Of a stretch of 64,000 bases of DNA, positions 1 through 15,000 are shown one piece after another. Origin of the DNA: Dactylonectria macrodidyma (Eukaryota > Ascomycota > Sordariomycetes > Hypocreales > Nectriaceae); contig JAGMUV010000014.1 in assembly GCA_020744425.1 (NCBI GenBank), positions 186,001 to 250,000 of the forward strand, read 5' to 3'. Position numbers and translations under genes: made by a program. Under the pieces are notes generated by a model. The model made no database searches. It saw only the letters and a program-made list of their open reading frames with translations, and was not told the origin of the DNA. Each line of letters begins with the position of its first letter. Within the stretch, counting starts at the first letter, position 1.

Positions 1-3000
1 CTATCATGTGAACAGGCAGGAAGAATCGCCGGAAGACAGATTCCGCTGGTACAGCTCTGCGTGCTAAGACAGTCATCGGAGGATGAACAAGTCACCACCG
101 TAGATGGTAGACAGAGACCAGCCTCACAAACTTCGCCAGTAGCCGCGCAATCTGCGACAGTCGAGCATGAAGGAATAACTGTTGGAAGACAGACCCCACC
201 AGTGCAAGTCTCCGACTCATCGCAGTCGGTAGATGCCGTACAGACAGTGAGCGTGCGAGGGATGCAAACGCCCAGTCGACAGATGTCATCGCCAGTGCAG
301 TCTGCATCACCTGTGCATATAGGAAGAACAACAGGCAGGCAGACGCCACTGGTACAAGCTTGATCCGCGGCGCAGTCATCGGCTGTCGAACAAGTGTTGA
401 CTTCGACAGGTAGGCAAGTACCTGCCTCACAAGACTCTCCAGTAGAACACTGAGAATCATTGGTGCAAGTTGGGAAAACTGTAGGGAGGCAAATGCCAGC
501 CGTGCAAGATTCCGTGATGGCGCATTGAGAATCATCGGTGCAAGTGTTCAAGACTTCAGGAACACAAACGCCGAGCCTACAGACGCCGTTCTCGCTGACG
601 CAGTCAGAGTCGTCTGTGCAATCCGGCAAGACTGTCGGGAGACAAACGCCGCCGGTGCATGTCTGGCCTGTCGAACAATCGTCCGAAGTCGTGCAGGTGT
701 CGATGGTAGCGGGCAGACAAATACCAGCTTGGCAAGACTCCCCGTTGAGGCAGTCGGTATCAGCCTCGCAGGCAGGGAACAACGTGGGAAGGCAGAAGCT
801 AGCAGTGCAAGTTTGTGACGAAGTGCAGTCATCCGACGTACTGCAAATAGCGAGAGCGCTTGGCAGGCAGACACCTAGACGGCAGACATTACTGCTGGCG
901 CAATCGGTATCAGCCGTACATACCGGAAGATCCGCTGGTAAGCATAGTCCGTTGTTGCAAGTTTGTCCAGTAGTGCAGTCAGTATCAGCAGTGCATGTTG
1001 TGATGCCTGAAGGCAAGCAAGTATTGGACTGGCAAGTCAGGCCTGAAATACAGTCTGAATCTTGAGTGCAGGCAGGGAAGACACTTGCTAGACAGATTCC
1101 AGCCGTGCAAACCTGTCCATCAGAGCATTCGCTGTCCTCCGTGCAAGTGTTGAGATCTCGAGGAACGCAGACACCCAGTCGGCACACCTCGGTCTGATCA
1201 CAGCTTGCGTCATCAGCGCACTGAGGCAGCGTCGATGGAAGACAGACGCCACCAGTGCAGGTCTGAGTCGACAAGCAGTCAGAGTCAACGGAGCAGGTGT
1301 CGAGGGCATCTGGAAGACAGACGCCGCCAGTGCAAACTTCACCAGTACCGCAACCAGCGTTATCAGTGCAGACAGGGAAAACTGTGGGGAGACAGACTCC
1401 AGCAGTACAGGACTGGCCGGTTGCGCAGTCTCCATCAGTCGAACAGAGGGAAATGTCGCGAGGAACACAGACGCCCAGTCGGCAAACATCAGTACCGCTG
1501 GTGCAGTCTGTATCAACTGAACATGTGGGTAGAATAGCTGGCAAGCATACTCCACCAGTACAGGCCTGGCTTGTTGGACAGTCGTCTGTAGTCGTGCAGG
1601 TCGTAATGCCTGAAGGAAGACAGAGACTGGCCTGGCAGACTTGGCCAGTAGCACAGTCCGTGTCAGTAGTACATGCAGGGATGACTTCAGCCAAGCACAG
1701 TCCGCCAGTGCAGACCAGTCCATCTGTACAGTCGTCATCGCCAGTGCAAGTATTTACGACGTTAGGAACACAGACTCCAAGCCGACAAACCTCATCCTCA
1801 CCACAGGAGCTGTCTGTTGTGCAGTCGGGTAAAACAACTGGCAAGCAGACACCACCAGTACACGTGGTCTGGGGAGTTATGCAATCTGTATCTGTCTGGC
1901 AGTTTGTCAAGGTTGATGGGAGACAAACACCGGCAGTACACGTTTGGTCTTGATTGCAATTGCTGTCCGTAGTGCAGGGTGGGAAAACGGCAGGGAAACA
2001 CAGGCCTGCTGTACAGACCTGGTTGGCACCGCAGTCCGGATCCGTTGCGCAAGTCGTGACGACCTCAGGAAGACAAACGTTGAGTCGGCAAACCTGTTCA
2101 CTACCGCAGTCGCCATCGACAGTGCAGACAGGCAAGGCATCAGGAAGGCAGACCCCAGATGTACATGTCTGACCAGTTTCACAGTCAGCATCGTTTTGAC
2201 AGGTGTTTAGGCCTGATGGAAGACAAATACCCGCCAAGCAGGTATCGCCAGCAGCGCAGTTGGTATCGGTGGTGCAGTCAGGGAAGATGGCCAGGCAGAC
2301 TCCGCCTGTACAAGTTTGACCAGTGGAGCAGTCAGAGTCTCCAGTACAGGGAGTCAGAGTCTCGGGGATACAGACTCCGAGTCGACAGATGAGGGTGTCT
2401 CCAATACAGTCGCTATCAACAGAGCAATCAGGCAGGATAGTGGGCAGACAAACACCCGAGGTGCAAGTCTGTCCGTCGGTGCAGGCCGAGTCCTCAGTAC
2501 AGGGCGTCAGGCCCGATGGGAGGCAGGTACCCCCAAGACAAGATTGTCCTTCGTCGCAATCTGTATCGGCCGCACAAGTAGGGAAGATCGTTGGCAAGCA
2601 GATTCCAGCGGTGCAAGATTGGTTCTCGCCACAATCGCTATCCGCGGTACAGGTCGTGAGGGCTTCAGGAATGCAGACTCCAACGCGGCAAACCTCGCCT
2701 TCGCCTGTGCAGTCGGTGTCGATAGCACATGTGAGCAAGGTATCCGGAAGACAGACTCCCGCAGAAGAGCAAGTCTGGCCAGTTGGGCAATCGTTACCTT
2801 CTCCACAGGATTGTAGGCCTGCGGGCAAGCAAGTTCCTGTGAAGCAAGATTGGCCAGTTCCGCATTCGCTATCGTCGGCACAGTCAGGGAAGATCTGAGG
2901 CACACAGATGCCAGCAGTGCAGGCTTGTCCTGTGCCGCAATCTGCGTCCGCAGTACAGACATTAAGAACCTCGGGGATACAAACTCCAAGTCTGCATACC

Positions 3001-6000
3001 TGGCTCTCCCCAGTGCAGTCAGTATCGACAGTGCAGGTAGGTAGCTCCGCGGGAAGACAGGCGCCAGACACGCAAGTCTGGTCAGTGAGGCAATCGCTGT
3101 CGACTGTGCAGGTATTCAAGGCTGATGGAAGGCAGACTCCACCAAGACACGATTGATCAGTTGCGCAATCGGAATCCGCGGTACAGTCGGGGAAGACCTT
3201 GGGGATACAGATGCCAGCGGCGCAAGACTGGTTGTCATCGCAGCCGTCATCAGCAGTGCATGGAGTGAGAACCTCAGGAAGACAGACTCCAAGTCTACAG
3301 ACTTCCTGAGTACCCGTGCAGTCAGTGTCAGCAGTGCAAGTAGGCAGTTCCGCAGGAAGACATGCACCAGACACACAAGCCTGGTCAGTGAGGCAATCAC
3401 TATCGACTGTGCAAGTGTCCAAGGCTGCTGGGAGGCAAACGCCACCAAGACAAGACTGATCGGTTGCACAGTCTGCGTCAACACTGCAGTCTGGGAAGAC
3501 GATAGGCACACAGATGCCAGCAGCGCAGGACTGGTTGCTGTCGCAGCCGTCATCAGTTGTGCATGGAGTCAAGGTTGAGGGAATGCAGACGCCAAGTCGG
3601 CATATCTCTTGCTCGTCCGTGCAGTCCACATCTGTAGTGCAGGTGGGGAGATCAATCGGAAGACACGCTCCAAGCGTGCAAGTCTGGCCATCCGCACAGT
3701 CAGAAGGTTGAGTACATGTGTTAATTGTTGCGGGAAGGCAAACTCCGCCAACACAGGTCTGTCCCTGGTCACAGGTGGTATCATCCTCACAGTCGGGGAA
3801 GATGTCAGCAATGCAAATACCGCCAGTGCAGGACAGGTTCTGGTCACATTCATCGTCCGTTGTGCAGGGAGTGAGAGTTGCGGGGATGCAAACGCCCAGT
3901 CGGCAAATTTCTTGAGTGCCAGTACAGTCCGTATCAGTGGTGCAAGCAGGCAGGTCAATCGGCAGACAGGCTCCGAGTGTGCAAGTCTGGCCGTCATCAC
4001 AATCAGTTGGCTGTGTGCATGTTGGAAGAGTATCAGGGAGACAGATTCCAGCCACGCAAGACTGTCCTTGGCCGCAGGTTGTATCATCCTCGCAGTCGGG
4101 GAAAACCTTGGGAACGCAGATGCCCGCAGTGCAAGACTGATCAGCGTCACAGTTATCATCGGTTGTGCAGGAAGTCAAGGCCTCGGGCAGACAGACCCCA
4201 AGACGGCATACTTGTGAGTCGCCAGTGCAATCGCTGTCGACTGTGCAGGCCGGTAGAGTGACAGGGAGACAAACACCAGATGTGCAAGTCTGCCCTTGAC
4301 CGCAATCAGGATCTGCAGTACATGTCGGGAGGGTGTCAGGAAGACAAACTCCACTAACGCAGGACTGATCCTGACCACAATTGTCATCAGTGGTACAGCC
4401 AGGGAAAACTTGGGGCAGACAGACACCAGCAGTGCAGCCGAGGCCATCACCACAGTCAGTATCTGTTGCGCAGGTCGCAAGATCAACCGGGAGACAAACA
4501 CCCAGTCGACAAATCTCCTGGTCGCCAGTACAATCACTGTCGCCAACGCACGTAGGCAGGTCGACGGGAAGGCAGACTCCGGCGGTACATTGCTGGCCAG
4601 CAGCGCAGTCAGGAGGACAACCCTCCAAGCCTGACGGGAGACAAATTCCACCGAGACAAGATTCGCCATCGCCACAGTTGTCGTCTCCAGTGCAAGCACC
4701 GAAGATGGGCAAACAGAATCCACCGGTGCAAGCTGTGCTTGGGGCAGTGCAGTCGGAGGCTTGAGAACAGCCAGCGAGGGTAGTTGGGATACAGACTCCA
4801 AGTCGACAGACTTGATCCGCACTGCATTCGCTGTCGAGAGCGCACAGAATGAAGGCGTCAGGAAGGCAGACTCCTCCAGTGCAAGTCTGTCCGCCAGCAC
4901 AGGATTGGTTATCGCCGCAAAAATCCAAGACTGAAGGCAAGCAAACACCACCAAGGCAAGACTCGCCGTCGCCACAGGTCTGGTCGGATGTACAAACAGG
5001 GAAAACCTTGGGCAGGCAGATACCTCCAGTACATGACCGGTCTGCTTCGCACTCGTCGTCAGCCGAGCAGACCGCGAGAGTCTCAGGGAGACAGACTCCG
5101 AGGCGGCAAATCTGGCCAGTGCCACATCCGCTATCGGTTGTGCATTGACGAAGGTCGATGGGAAGACAGACTCCAGCGGTGCAAGTCTGGCCTGTGCCGC
5201 AGGTTTCCTCGTTTCCGTCACAAGATTCAAGACCTTGAGGCAGACAAGTACCGACGAGACAAGATTGGTCAGAAGCACAATCAGTATCGGCCGTGCAGTC
5301 GGGGAATAGCTTAGGAACGCAAATGCCGCCAACACACGATTGATCAGCAGTGCAGTCAGCTTGTCCGGTGCAAGTTGCGAGCTCTCCAGGTACGCAAACA
5401 CCTAGTCGGCAGACTTCACCGGTTCCAGTACAGTCGCTATCGCCACTGCAGGTGGGGAAGGTTGTGGGAAGACACACGCCAGCTGTGCAAGTTTGTCCGC
5501 TGGGGCACTCATCGCCATTCGGGCAAGAAGTGATGCCGGTTGGGAGACACACTTGAGCTGTGCAAGATTGGCCGGTGGGACAGTCCGTATCTTCAGTACA
5601 GGCCGGGACGACTGTAGGCAGACAAAGCCCGCCAGTGCAGGACAAGCCGGTGCCACAATCAGAATCGGCCTCACAGATAGAAATGACTTGAGGAAGACAG
5701 AATCCAAGTCTGCAAACTTGCTCAGTTTCACAACCGCTATCGGCTGTGCAGGCGGTCAAAGTAGACGGAAGACAAACGCCAGACACGCAGTCCTGACCAG
5801 CGTCGCAGTCTGAATCGACCGAACAGGTCGGTAGGGCTGACGGCAAGCAAATGTTGGCGGTGCAAGTCTCGCCAGTGGCACAATCTGAGTCTGCTTGGCA
5901 TGGAGGAATGAATTCAGGCACGCAAAGTCCAGCAGTGCAAACTTGACCACTCTCACAGTCGCTATCTCCAGAACAGAGCAGCTTGGTGATGCAAACGCCA

Positions 6001-9000
6001 CCTGTGCAGGATTCTGACGTAGTGCAGTCGCTGTCCGCTTGGCAAGTCGTAACCAGCGGTGGCAGACAGACGCCAAGTCGGCAAACAAGTTGACTGAGAC
6101 AGTCCGAATCGGCTTCGCATTCAGGCAGGACAGATGGCAAGCACACTGTGCCGATGCAGCTTTGGTCGGTGGTACAATCCGAGTCGGTTGTGCATGTCTG
6201 TAGGGTAGCTGGTAGACAAACACCAGCGGTGCACGTGTCACCATCAGAACAATCGTCATCTGTGGTGCAGTCGGGAATTATATCCGCCAGACACAAGCCG
6301 CCAGTGCAAGACTGACCTGTTTCACAGTCGCTGTCGGCGGTACAGGTCGTGAGCGGGTCGGGTAGACAGACCCCCAGAGTTGAACACTCGAAGTTATTCG
6401 CACAATCGGAATCAGCTGTGCATGCCGGCAAAATGGTGGGTACACAGACACCAGCGGTACAAGTCTGGCCTTCACCACAATCTGTACCCGAGGAGCAAGT
6501 GTCCAAAACAGAGGGAACGCAGAGTCCGGCCACGCATTGCTGGTCAGTCGTGCAATCCGAAGCATCTGTACAAGTGGGCACAAGTGAGGGCAAGCAGACA
6601 CCCGCTGCGCAGGTCTGATCCGTGGCACAGTCACTAGTAGCCTGGCACGTCACGACAGGATCGGGAAGGCAGACGCCCAGCGTAGAGCACTGAAGGTCGT
6701 TGACGCAGTCAGCATCAGTTGTACACGCGGGCAAGGCTGTGGGAACGCAGACACCCGCGGTGCAAGTCTGATCCTGGGCACATTCAGTTCCTCCTGGGCA
6801 AGTATCCAAAACCTCAGGAACACAAAGTCCCGCCACGCAGCTCTGCGAGTCGGAACAGTCCGAGTCGGCCTGACACGTAGGAATGACCGAGGGCAGACAG
6901 AAGCTAGCTGTACAAGTTTGTCCCGAGGAACAATCCGTGGTGTCCTGGCAGGCCGTGACAACTTCGGGAAGACAAACGCCGACTGCAGAGCACTGGAGGC
7001 TGTCTCCGCAGTCGCTATCAGCTGTACAAGCCGGGAGGATGGTTGGGACACAGACACCTGCGGTACATGTTTGATCCGAAGCACAACCCGTACCGTCGGG
7101 GCAGGTAACTAAGACGGAAGGAACACAGAGGCCAGCCACACATGACTCGGTCGTCTCACAGCCTGAATCGTCCTGGCAACTAGGTAGGGCTGAAGGAATA
7201 CAGATTCCGGCGGTGCAGGTCTGCGACTCCTCACATTCGCTGGCGTCCTGGCAACCAGTAATTGGATCAGGAAGACAGATACCAAGGACGGAACACTTGA
7301 GATCGTTGGTGCAGTCGGTATCGGTTGTACAAGCGGGGAGGACGCTAGGAACGCAAACTCCAGCAGTGCAAGTTTGACCGGCGTCGCATGAGTTATCAGT
7401 GCATGGATCCAAGATAGATGGAACACATAGATTGGCGATACATTGCTCGGTTGTATCACAACCGCTGTCGTCCTGGCATGTCGGGAGAATAGAGGCTAGG
7501 CAGATGCCGGCTGTGCAAGTCTGATCACTTGAGCAGCCTGTGTCGTCTTGACAAGAGGTAATAACTTCAGGCAAGCAAACGCCAACGGGAGAACAAGTGA
7601 GGCTGTTCCCACAATCTGTATTCGTCGTACAGCCAGGAAGAATGCTAGGAACACAGACTCCAGCCGCACACGTTTGGTCCGCGCCACACGTACCGTCAGG
7701 GCATGTGGTTAGAACAGACGGGAGGCAGAGGCCAGCAACGCATTGCTCAGTCTCATCACACGCAGTATCATCTGCGCATGTTGGCAGAACCGAGGGAATG
7801 CAGACGCCCGCTGTGCAAGTTTGATCAGCGGCGCATCCAGTGTCGTCCTGACAAGCGGTGATAGGGTCTGGCAAGCAGACGCCGAGGGTGGAACACTTGA
7901 GGCTGTTGCCACAGTCTGCGTCCGTCGTACAAGCGGGCAAGACAGTAGGAACGCAAACTCCGGCGTTACAAGTCTGGCCGTCGCCACATTCTGTACCCTG
8001 GGGGCAAGTATCCAAGACTGACGGGACGCAAATACCTCCGATACACGTCTCAGTGGAGGCACACTGGCTGTCCTGAGAGCATGATGGAAGCACGGAGGGA
8101 ACACAGAATCCAGCGGTACATGTCTGATCTGATGGGCAATCGGTCGCTTCCTGACAAGCGTTGATAGGATCCGGGAGACAGACGCCAATAGATGAACAAG
8201 ACAGAGAATCGCTGCAGTCAGCATCAGAGGCGCACGGAGGTAATATAGTCGGGACGCAAACGCCAGCCGTACAAGATTGGCCAGCGTCACAGTCCGAGTC
8301 ACTGGTACAAATATCAAAGATCGAGGGGACACAGAGCCCAGCGACACACTTTTCGTCGGCGCCGCACTCGGTGTCGACCTGGCAGGTGGACAAGAGGGAG
8401 GGGAGACAGAGACCGCCAATACAGGTTTGGTCTGTTCCACATCCGCTTGTATCCTGGCAGGAAGTAATGGTAGGGGGAAGACAAACGCCGACAGCGGTTG
8501 AGCATTTGAGGCCAGCTCCGCAGTCAATATCGCTTGTGCAGGCGGGAAGAATGGTCGGAACGCATACTCCGGCAACGCAAGACTGGCTTTCTGCGCATTC
8601 TGTGCCGCCTGGACAAGTTGTCAGAGCAGCCGGAAGACAAACGCCAGCAACGCAAGCCTCTTCAGAACCGCAGTCGGTGTTGTCTTGGCAAGTTGGCACG
8701 ATAGGCGGGACGCAGAGACCCGCTGTGCAGGTCTCGCCAGTAGAACATGTGGTGTCGTCAACGCAAGAAGTGATAATTTCAGGCATACAGACGTTGAGAA
8801 CGACTGAACACTTGAAACCTGTACTGCATTGGGCATCACTTGTGCAGGGAGGTAGGACAGTTGGCACGCAGATACCAGCCGTACAGGTTTGGTCTGTCGC
8901 GCATTCTGTGCCTTGAGGGCACGTATCAAGGGCAGAGGGAACGCAGAGCCCAGCCACGCAATCTTCGCCAGTATCACATCCGGAGTTATCCTGACATGTG

Positions 9001-12000
9001 AGCAAGGGAGAAGGCAAGCAGTAGCCGCCGACGCAGGTATCGCTACCAAGGCAAGCAGTGTTGTCCTCGCAGTTGGTGATGACGTCTGGCAGACAGAGGC
9101 CGAGAGCGGCTGAACAAGTAAAGCCAGTTGCGCATGGAGTGCCGCTCGAACAGCTAGGCAAAACAGTAGGCACGCAGACGCCCGCTGTACAAGTCTGCTC
9201 TGCCGCACACTCTGTGCCTTGAGGGCAAGGTTCAAGGATAGATGGCACGCAAAGTCCAGCGATGCAAGCCTCAGTGGCATCGCAGTCGCTGGTCTGTTGG
9301 CAGGTGGGCAAGACACTAGGTAAGCAGATGCCAGCTGTGCAAGTCTCTCCATCAGCGCAGGCAGTGGGGTCAGTACCGTCGCAACCTGTGATAGGATCCG
9401 GCAAGCAAATTCCCAAAGCCTGAGAGCACTTGAGATCGCCAGTACAATCCGCGTCGTTGGTACAGGCTGGTAGAATAGTCGGGACGCATACTCCTACTGT
9501 ACAGGTCTGGTCAGTTTCGCAACCAGAGTCGTCAGTGCATGTGTTCAAGACAGAAGGCACGCAAAGCCCGGCGACGCAGGCTTCAGTCGTGGCACAATCG
9601 GTAGCGCTTTCACAGGATGGCACGAGTGAAGGCAAGCATAGGCCGGCAGTACAAGTCTGGTCGGTGCCACAATCGCTTGTATCTTGACAAGATGTAACGG
9701 GGTCCGGCAAGCAGATTCCGAGCGCTGCAGAGCATTTGAAGTTACCCGTGCAATCGAGATCGCTCGTACAGGCGGGCAGAACTGTGGGAACGCAAACACC
9801 AGCTGTACAAGCCTGGTCCGTCTCGCAATCAGAGTTGCCAGTGCATGTATCCAATACTGAAGGCACGCATACACCACCAACACAAGCCTCCGAAGTGTCG
9901 CAGTCGCTGGCACCTTGACAGCTCGGTACCAAAGAGGGCAAGCAGAGGCCAGCAACACAGCTTTGTTCGTCACCACAATCGGTCGGACCTTGACAGGCGA
10001 TGAGGGTCTGTGGAAGACAGATTCCTAGAGCAGCAGAGCATTCGAAACCACTCGCGCAATCAGAATCAGCCGTACAACTAGGCAAGACAGTTGGGACGCA
10101 GACTCCAGCCACACAGGTTTGTTCCGTAGCACAGCTGCCGTCAGTGCAGACGTCGAGAACGGACGGCACGCAAAGGCCAGCCACGCAATTGTTTCCGGTT
10201 TCACAATCGGTGGCATCTTGGCAAGTAGGCAAGGCTGAAGGCAAGCAAATGCCAGCAGTGCAAGTCTGGTCGGTGCCACAATCACTAGTACTCTGACAAG
10301 CCGTGATAGGATCTGGGACACAGGTTCCCAACGCGGCAGAGCAGACAAGACCACTGCTGCACTGGGCATTGGAAGTGCAAGGAGGGAGGACTGTAGGAAC
10401 ACACACTCCAGCTGTGCAGGTTTGGTCCGCATCACAATCTGTTGTATCGGTACATGTATCCAGAACTGAAGGCACGCAGATGCCGCCGACACAAGCTTCC
10501 GTGGTATCACAATCGCTTGCATCTGTACATGCCGGCACAACGCTCGGTATGCAGAGACCAGCAGCGCATGTCAGACTGTCACCACAGTCAGTAGTGTCCT
10601 GACAAGTAGTAATGATTTCAGGAAGACAGGTGCCGAGTGCCACAGAGCACGCGAATCCAGTAGCACAGTCAGTGTCAGCTGTGCAAGCAGGCAAGATAGT
10701 CGGGATGCAAACTCCCGCTGTGCATGCCTGGCCGGCATCGCAAGTACCATCTGGACAGGTGTTTAGAGCTGAGGGCACGCAAATGCCGGCGACGCAGTCT
10801 TCACTGGTCTGGCAATCGCTGGCATCTTGGCAATATGGGGTGAGTGGAGGCAGACAGAGGCCGGAGACACATGTGAGACCATTGCCGCCGCATTCGGAAT
10901 CATTTTCGCAGAGTGCGATGGGCTCAGGAAGACAGAATCCAAGAGACGTAGCACACCCGAATCCTGTAGAGCAGTCGGAATCAGAGGTACAGGGTGGCAG
11001 AACTGTCGGAATGCAAACCCCAGAAGTGCATGTCTGGCCTGCAGCGCAGGTGCCGTCTGGGCAGGTATTGAGAGCCGATGGCACGCAGAGACTGGCAACG
11101 CAAGCCTCGCCGGTCTGGCAATCGCTATCACCTCCACAGCTTGGCACGACTGTAGGCAGACATAGCCCTGCAGTACAAGTTAAGCCTGAACCACAGTCGC
11201 TCGTGTCCTGGCAAGTAGTCACAACAACCGGAAGGCATGTTCCCAGGGCTGTAGAGCATGCGAAGCCATCGCTGCAGTCAGTATCGGTTGTGCAAGCAGG
11301 CAAGACCGTAGGGACACAGACACCAGAGGTGCAGGTCTGTCCGTCGTCGCAGTCTGTACTTGTGGTGCATGTGTTCAAGGCAGACGGAACACAGAGACCG
11401 GCAACGCAAGCCTCACTCGTCTGACAATCGCTGTCACCTTGACAAGTTGGCACAATAGTCGGGAGGCACAATCCAGCGACGCAAGACTGACCATCCCCGC
11501 ATGTGCTAGAATCTTGGCAAGTTGCGAGAACCACGGGCAGACAGGTTCCAAGATCTGTGTTGCACTGCAGCCCATCTCCACAGTCAGTGTCGGAAGTGCA
11601 AGAAGGCAAAATTGAAGGAACGCAGACGCCTGCTGTGCAGATTGAATCTGTAGGACAGCTGCTGCTATCCTGGCATCTGTCGAGAATATCCGGGAGGCAT
11701 AGTCCAACAACACAGCTTTCTCCAGTACCGCATCCGCCATCATTCTCACACGAGGGTACGACTGATGGGAGACAGATTCCGGCCGTGCAAGTCTCGTCGT
11801 TACCACAGTCAGTGCTGGCCTGGCATGTGGTGATGGTCTGGGGAAGACAAACTCCAAGAGCAGTCGAGCACTGGAGGTCATTCTCGCAATCGGAATCTGC
11901 TGTGCAGGCCGGCAATAGGGTAGGGACACAGACACCAACGATGCAGGTTTGACCCTCGCCACAACCGGTACCACTGGGACATGTATCGAGAGCATCGGGA

Positions 12001-15000
12001 AGACACAGACCTCCGATGCAGCTATCACCGGTGTTGCAGTCACCATCTGCTTGGCAAGATGCAATGATTGATGGCAAGCAAATACCAGCGGTGCAACTCT
12101 GGTCAGTGCCACACTCAGTCGTATCCGCGCATGAGATGATGACCTCGGGTAGACAGATTCCAACGGTAGCTGAACATTTCAATCCGCTGTCGCAATCGCT
12201 GTCGCTCGTGCAGGTAGGTAGCAGAGTTGGGACGCAGACGCCGGCTATGCAAGATTGACCTTCGCCACAGTCTGTTCCATCCGAACATTGCTGTAGGGTA
12301 TCTGGGATACAGACACCACCAACGCAATCTTGACCAGTGCTGCAGTCGCTATCCGTCTGACAGGTAGGGGCGACTGTGGGCAAGCAAAGACCAGCTGTGC
12401 ATGACAGACCGTCTCCACAACCACTGCTCTGTTGGCAAGTTGTAATGACTTCAGGGAGACAGGTTCCAAGGGCAGCGGAACATTGAAGACCGCTGTCGCA
12501 GTCGGCGTCGGTCGTACAGGCAGGTAGAATCGAGGGAACGCAAACACCGGCTGTGCAGGTTTGGTCCGTCTCGCAAGATCCATCAGTGCAAGTCTCCAAC
12601 AGAGAAGGAAGACAGACCCCGGCGACACACTGTTCTGTGGCTGAGCAGTCTGAATCTCCAGTGCAACCAGAAACAACTTCTGGAATACAGAAGCCGGCAG
12701 TACATGACTGGCCGTCTCCGCAATCACTGTCCTGTTGGCAGCTTGTGATAACCTCAGGAAGACAGGTGCCAAGGACAGCAGAGCATTGGAAACCGCTACC
12801 GCAGTCGCTGTCAGTTGTGCAAGCAGGGAGAATTGACGGAACGCAGACTCCAGCTGTGCAGGTCTGGCCGTTGTCACAAGAGTCGTCAGTGCAGGGCTGT
12901 AACACAGAAGGAACGCAAGCCCCTGCAATACACTGTTCCGTTGAATCGCAATCCGATGCGTCGGTGCAAGTAGGAACAATTGTTGGAAGACATAGGCCGG
13001 CAGTACATGACTGACCATCTCCGCAATCGCTTGACTGCTGGCAGACTGTAAGGACTTCCGGAAGACAAGTTCCGAGCGCAGCAGAACATGCGAGGCCAGT
13101 GGCACAGTCGGAGTCGGACGTGCAAGCGGGCAATACCGTTGGGACGCAGACGCCGGCTGTACAGGTTTGTTCAGCGGGGCAAGATCCATCTGTACAAGTG
13201 TCGAGAACTGAAGGGACACAAAGTCCTGCAACACATTGTTCGTTTGTGGAGCAGTCAGATCCAGTAGTGCAGCCCGGGATGACTGAAGGGAGGCAAAGGC
13301 CAGCGGCGCAAGTTTGTTCGCTGCTGCATTCACTGGTCTGCGTACAAGCAATAATGGCTTCGGGCAGGCAAGTTCCAAGTGCAGCTGAACACGCGAGACC
13401 AGTGGCACAGTCACTGTCAGACGTGCAAGCAGGCAATACCGCTGGGATACAGACGCCTGCAGTACAGGTTTGACCTTCGGCACAAGTGCCCTCGGGGCAT
13501 GTATCCAAGAGTGAAGGAACGCAGAGACCAGCCACACATTGCTCGTTGGTAGAGCAGTCAGTTGCACCAGTACAGAAGGGAATGACAGTCGGAATGCATA
13601 GGCCTGCGGTGCAAGTTTCGTCCACGCCACATTCGCTGGTCTGAGCACACGTGGTGATGGGATCTGGCAGACAGGTTCCAAGGGTGACCGAACACTTGAG
13701 GCCACCAGCGCAGTCAGTGTCAGTTGTACAAGGAGGCAAGACTGTCGGCAGACAGACTCCAGCTGTGCACGTTTGGTCCTGGGGGCAGGTGCCGTCAGGG
13801 CATGTATTCAAGACCGAGGGCACACAGAGTCCAGCAACGCACTGCTCAGTAGTAGAACAGTCAGAAGCGTCAGTGCAAGCGGGAACGATCGAGGGAATGC
13901 ATAGTCCTGCCGCACAAATTTGGTCCGAGCCGCAATCGCTAGCCTGCTGACATGTTGTCACAATTGCTGGGAAACATACTCCGAGAGTCGTTGAGCATTC
14001 GAGGCCGTCCGTACAGTCTGTATCACTTGTGCAACCTGGCAAGATAGTTGGTACGCAAACGCCTGCTAAGCATGTCTCATCTGGGCCACATGTTCCATCA
14101 GGACATGTATCAAGGACTGAAGGCAGACAATCGCCAGCAACACATTGCTCAGTGGTGGTACACTGGGAGCTGTCTGTGCAGGAAGGCAAGGTGGAAGGAA
14201 GGCAAAGACCAGCTGTGCAGGTCAGACTATCTCCACAGTCGCTCGTCTGCTGGCAGGTTGTGATAATCTCAGGTAAGCATGTGCCGAGCGCGACTGAACA
14301 CTTGAGGTCATCTGTGCAGTCTGTATCGCTCGTGCAAGCGGGCAGAATGGTTGGCACACAAACGCCTGCTCTGCATGACTGTCCATCGGAACAGGTACCG
14401 TCAGTGCAGGATTCCAAGACCGAGGGCACACATAGGCCGGCCAGACATTGTTCAGTCGTAGCGCAATCTCCGTCATCCACACAGGTAGGCAGAATCGAAG
14501 GAAGGCAGACACCAGCTGTGCAAGTCTCAGAATCACCACAGTCAGTTGTATCTTGACAGGCAGTAACTGGATCAGGTAGACAGATCCCTAGAGCAGCGGA
14601 GCATTTGAGATCAGCTGTGCAGTCCAAGTCGCTGGTACAGGCAGGCAACACCGTGGGGACGCAGACGCCTGCCACACATGATTGACCCTCGCCACATGTT
14701 CCGCCTGGACATAGGCCAAGGACTGAAGGAACACAGACGCCCGCTACACACTGGTCTGTTCCAGACGTGCAATCTGAACTGGTTGTGCAGGCTGGTACGA
14801 CTGAGAGCAGGCAGATGCCAGCTGTGCAGGCTTGCTCACCAGGACAATCGGTTGTGTCCAGGCATGAGGTGACAATTGACGGGAAACAGACGCCTAAGAC
14901 AACGGAGCATGCAAAACCGTCAGTGCAGTCTGCGTCGCTGGAGCAGCTGGGAAGAATAGCAGGGACGCAAACTCCCGCCGTGCAGGTTTGATCCTGTGGG

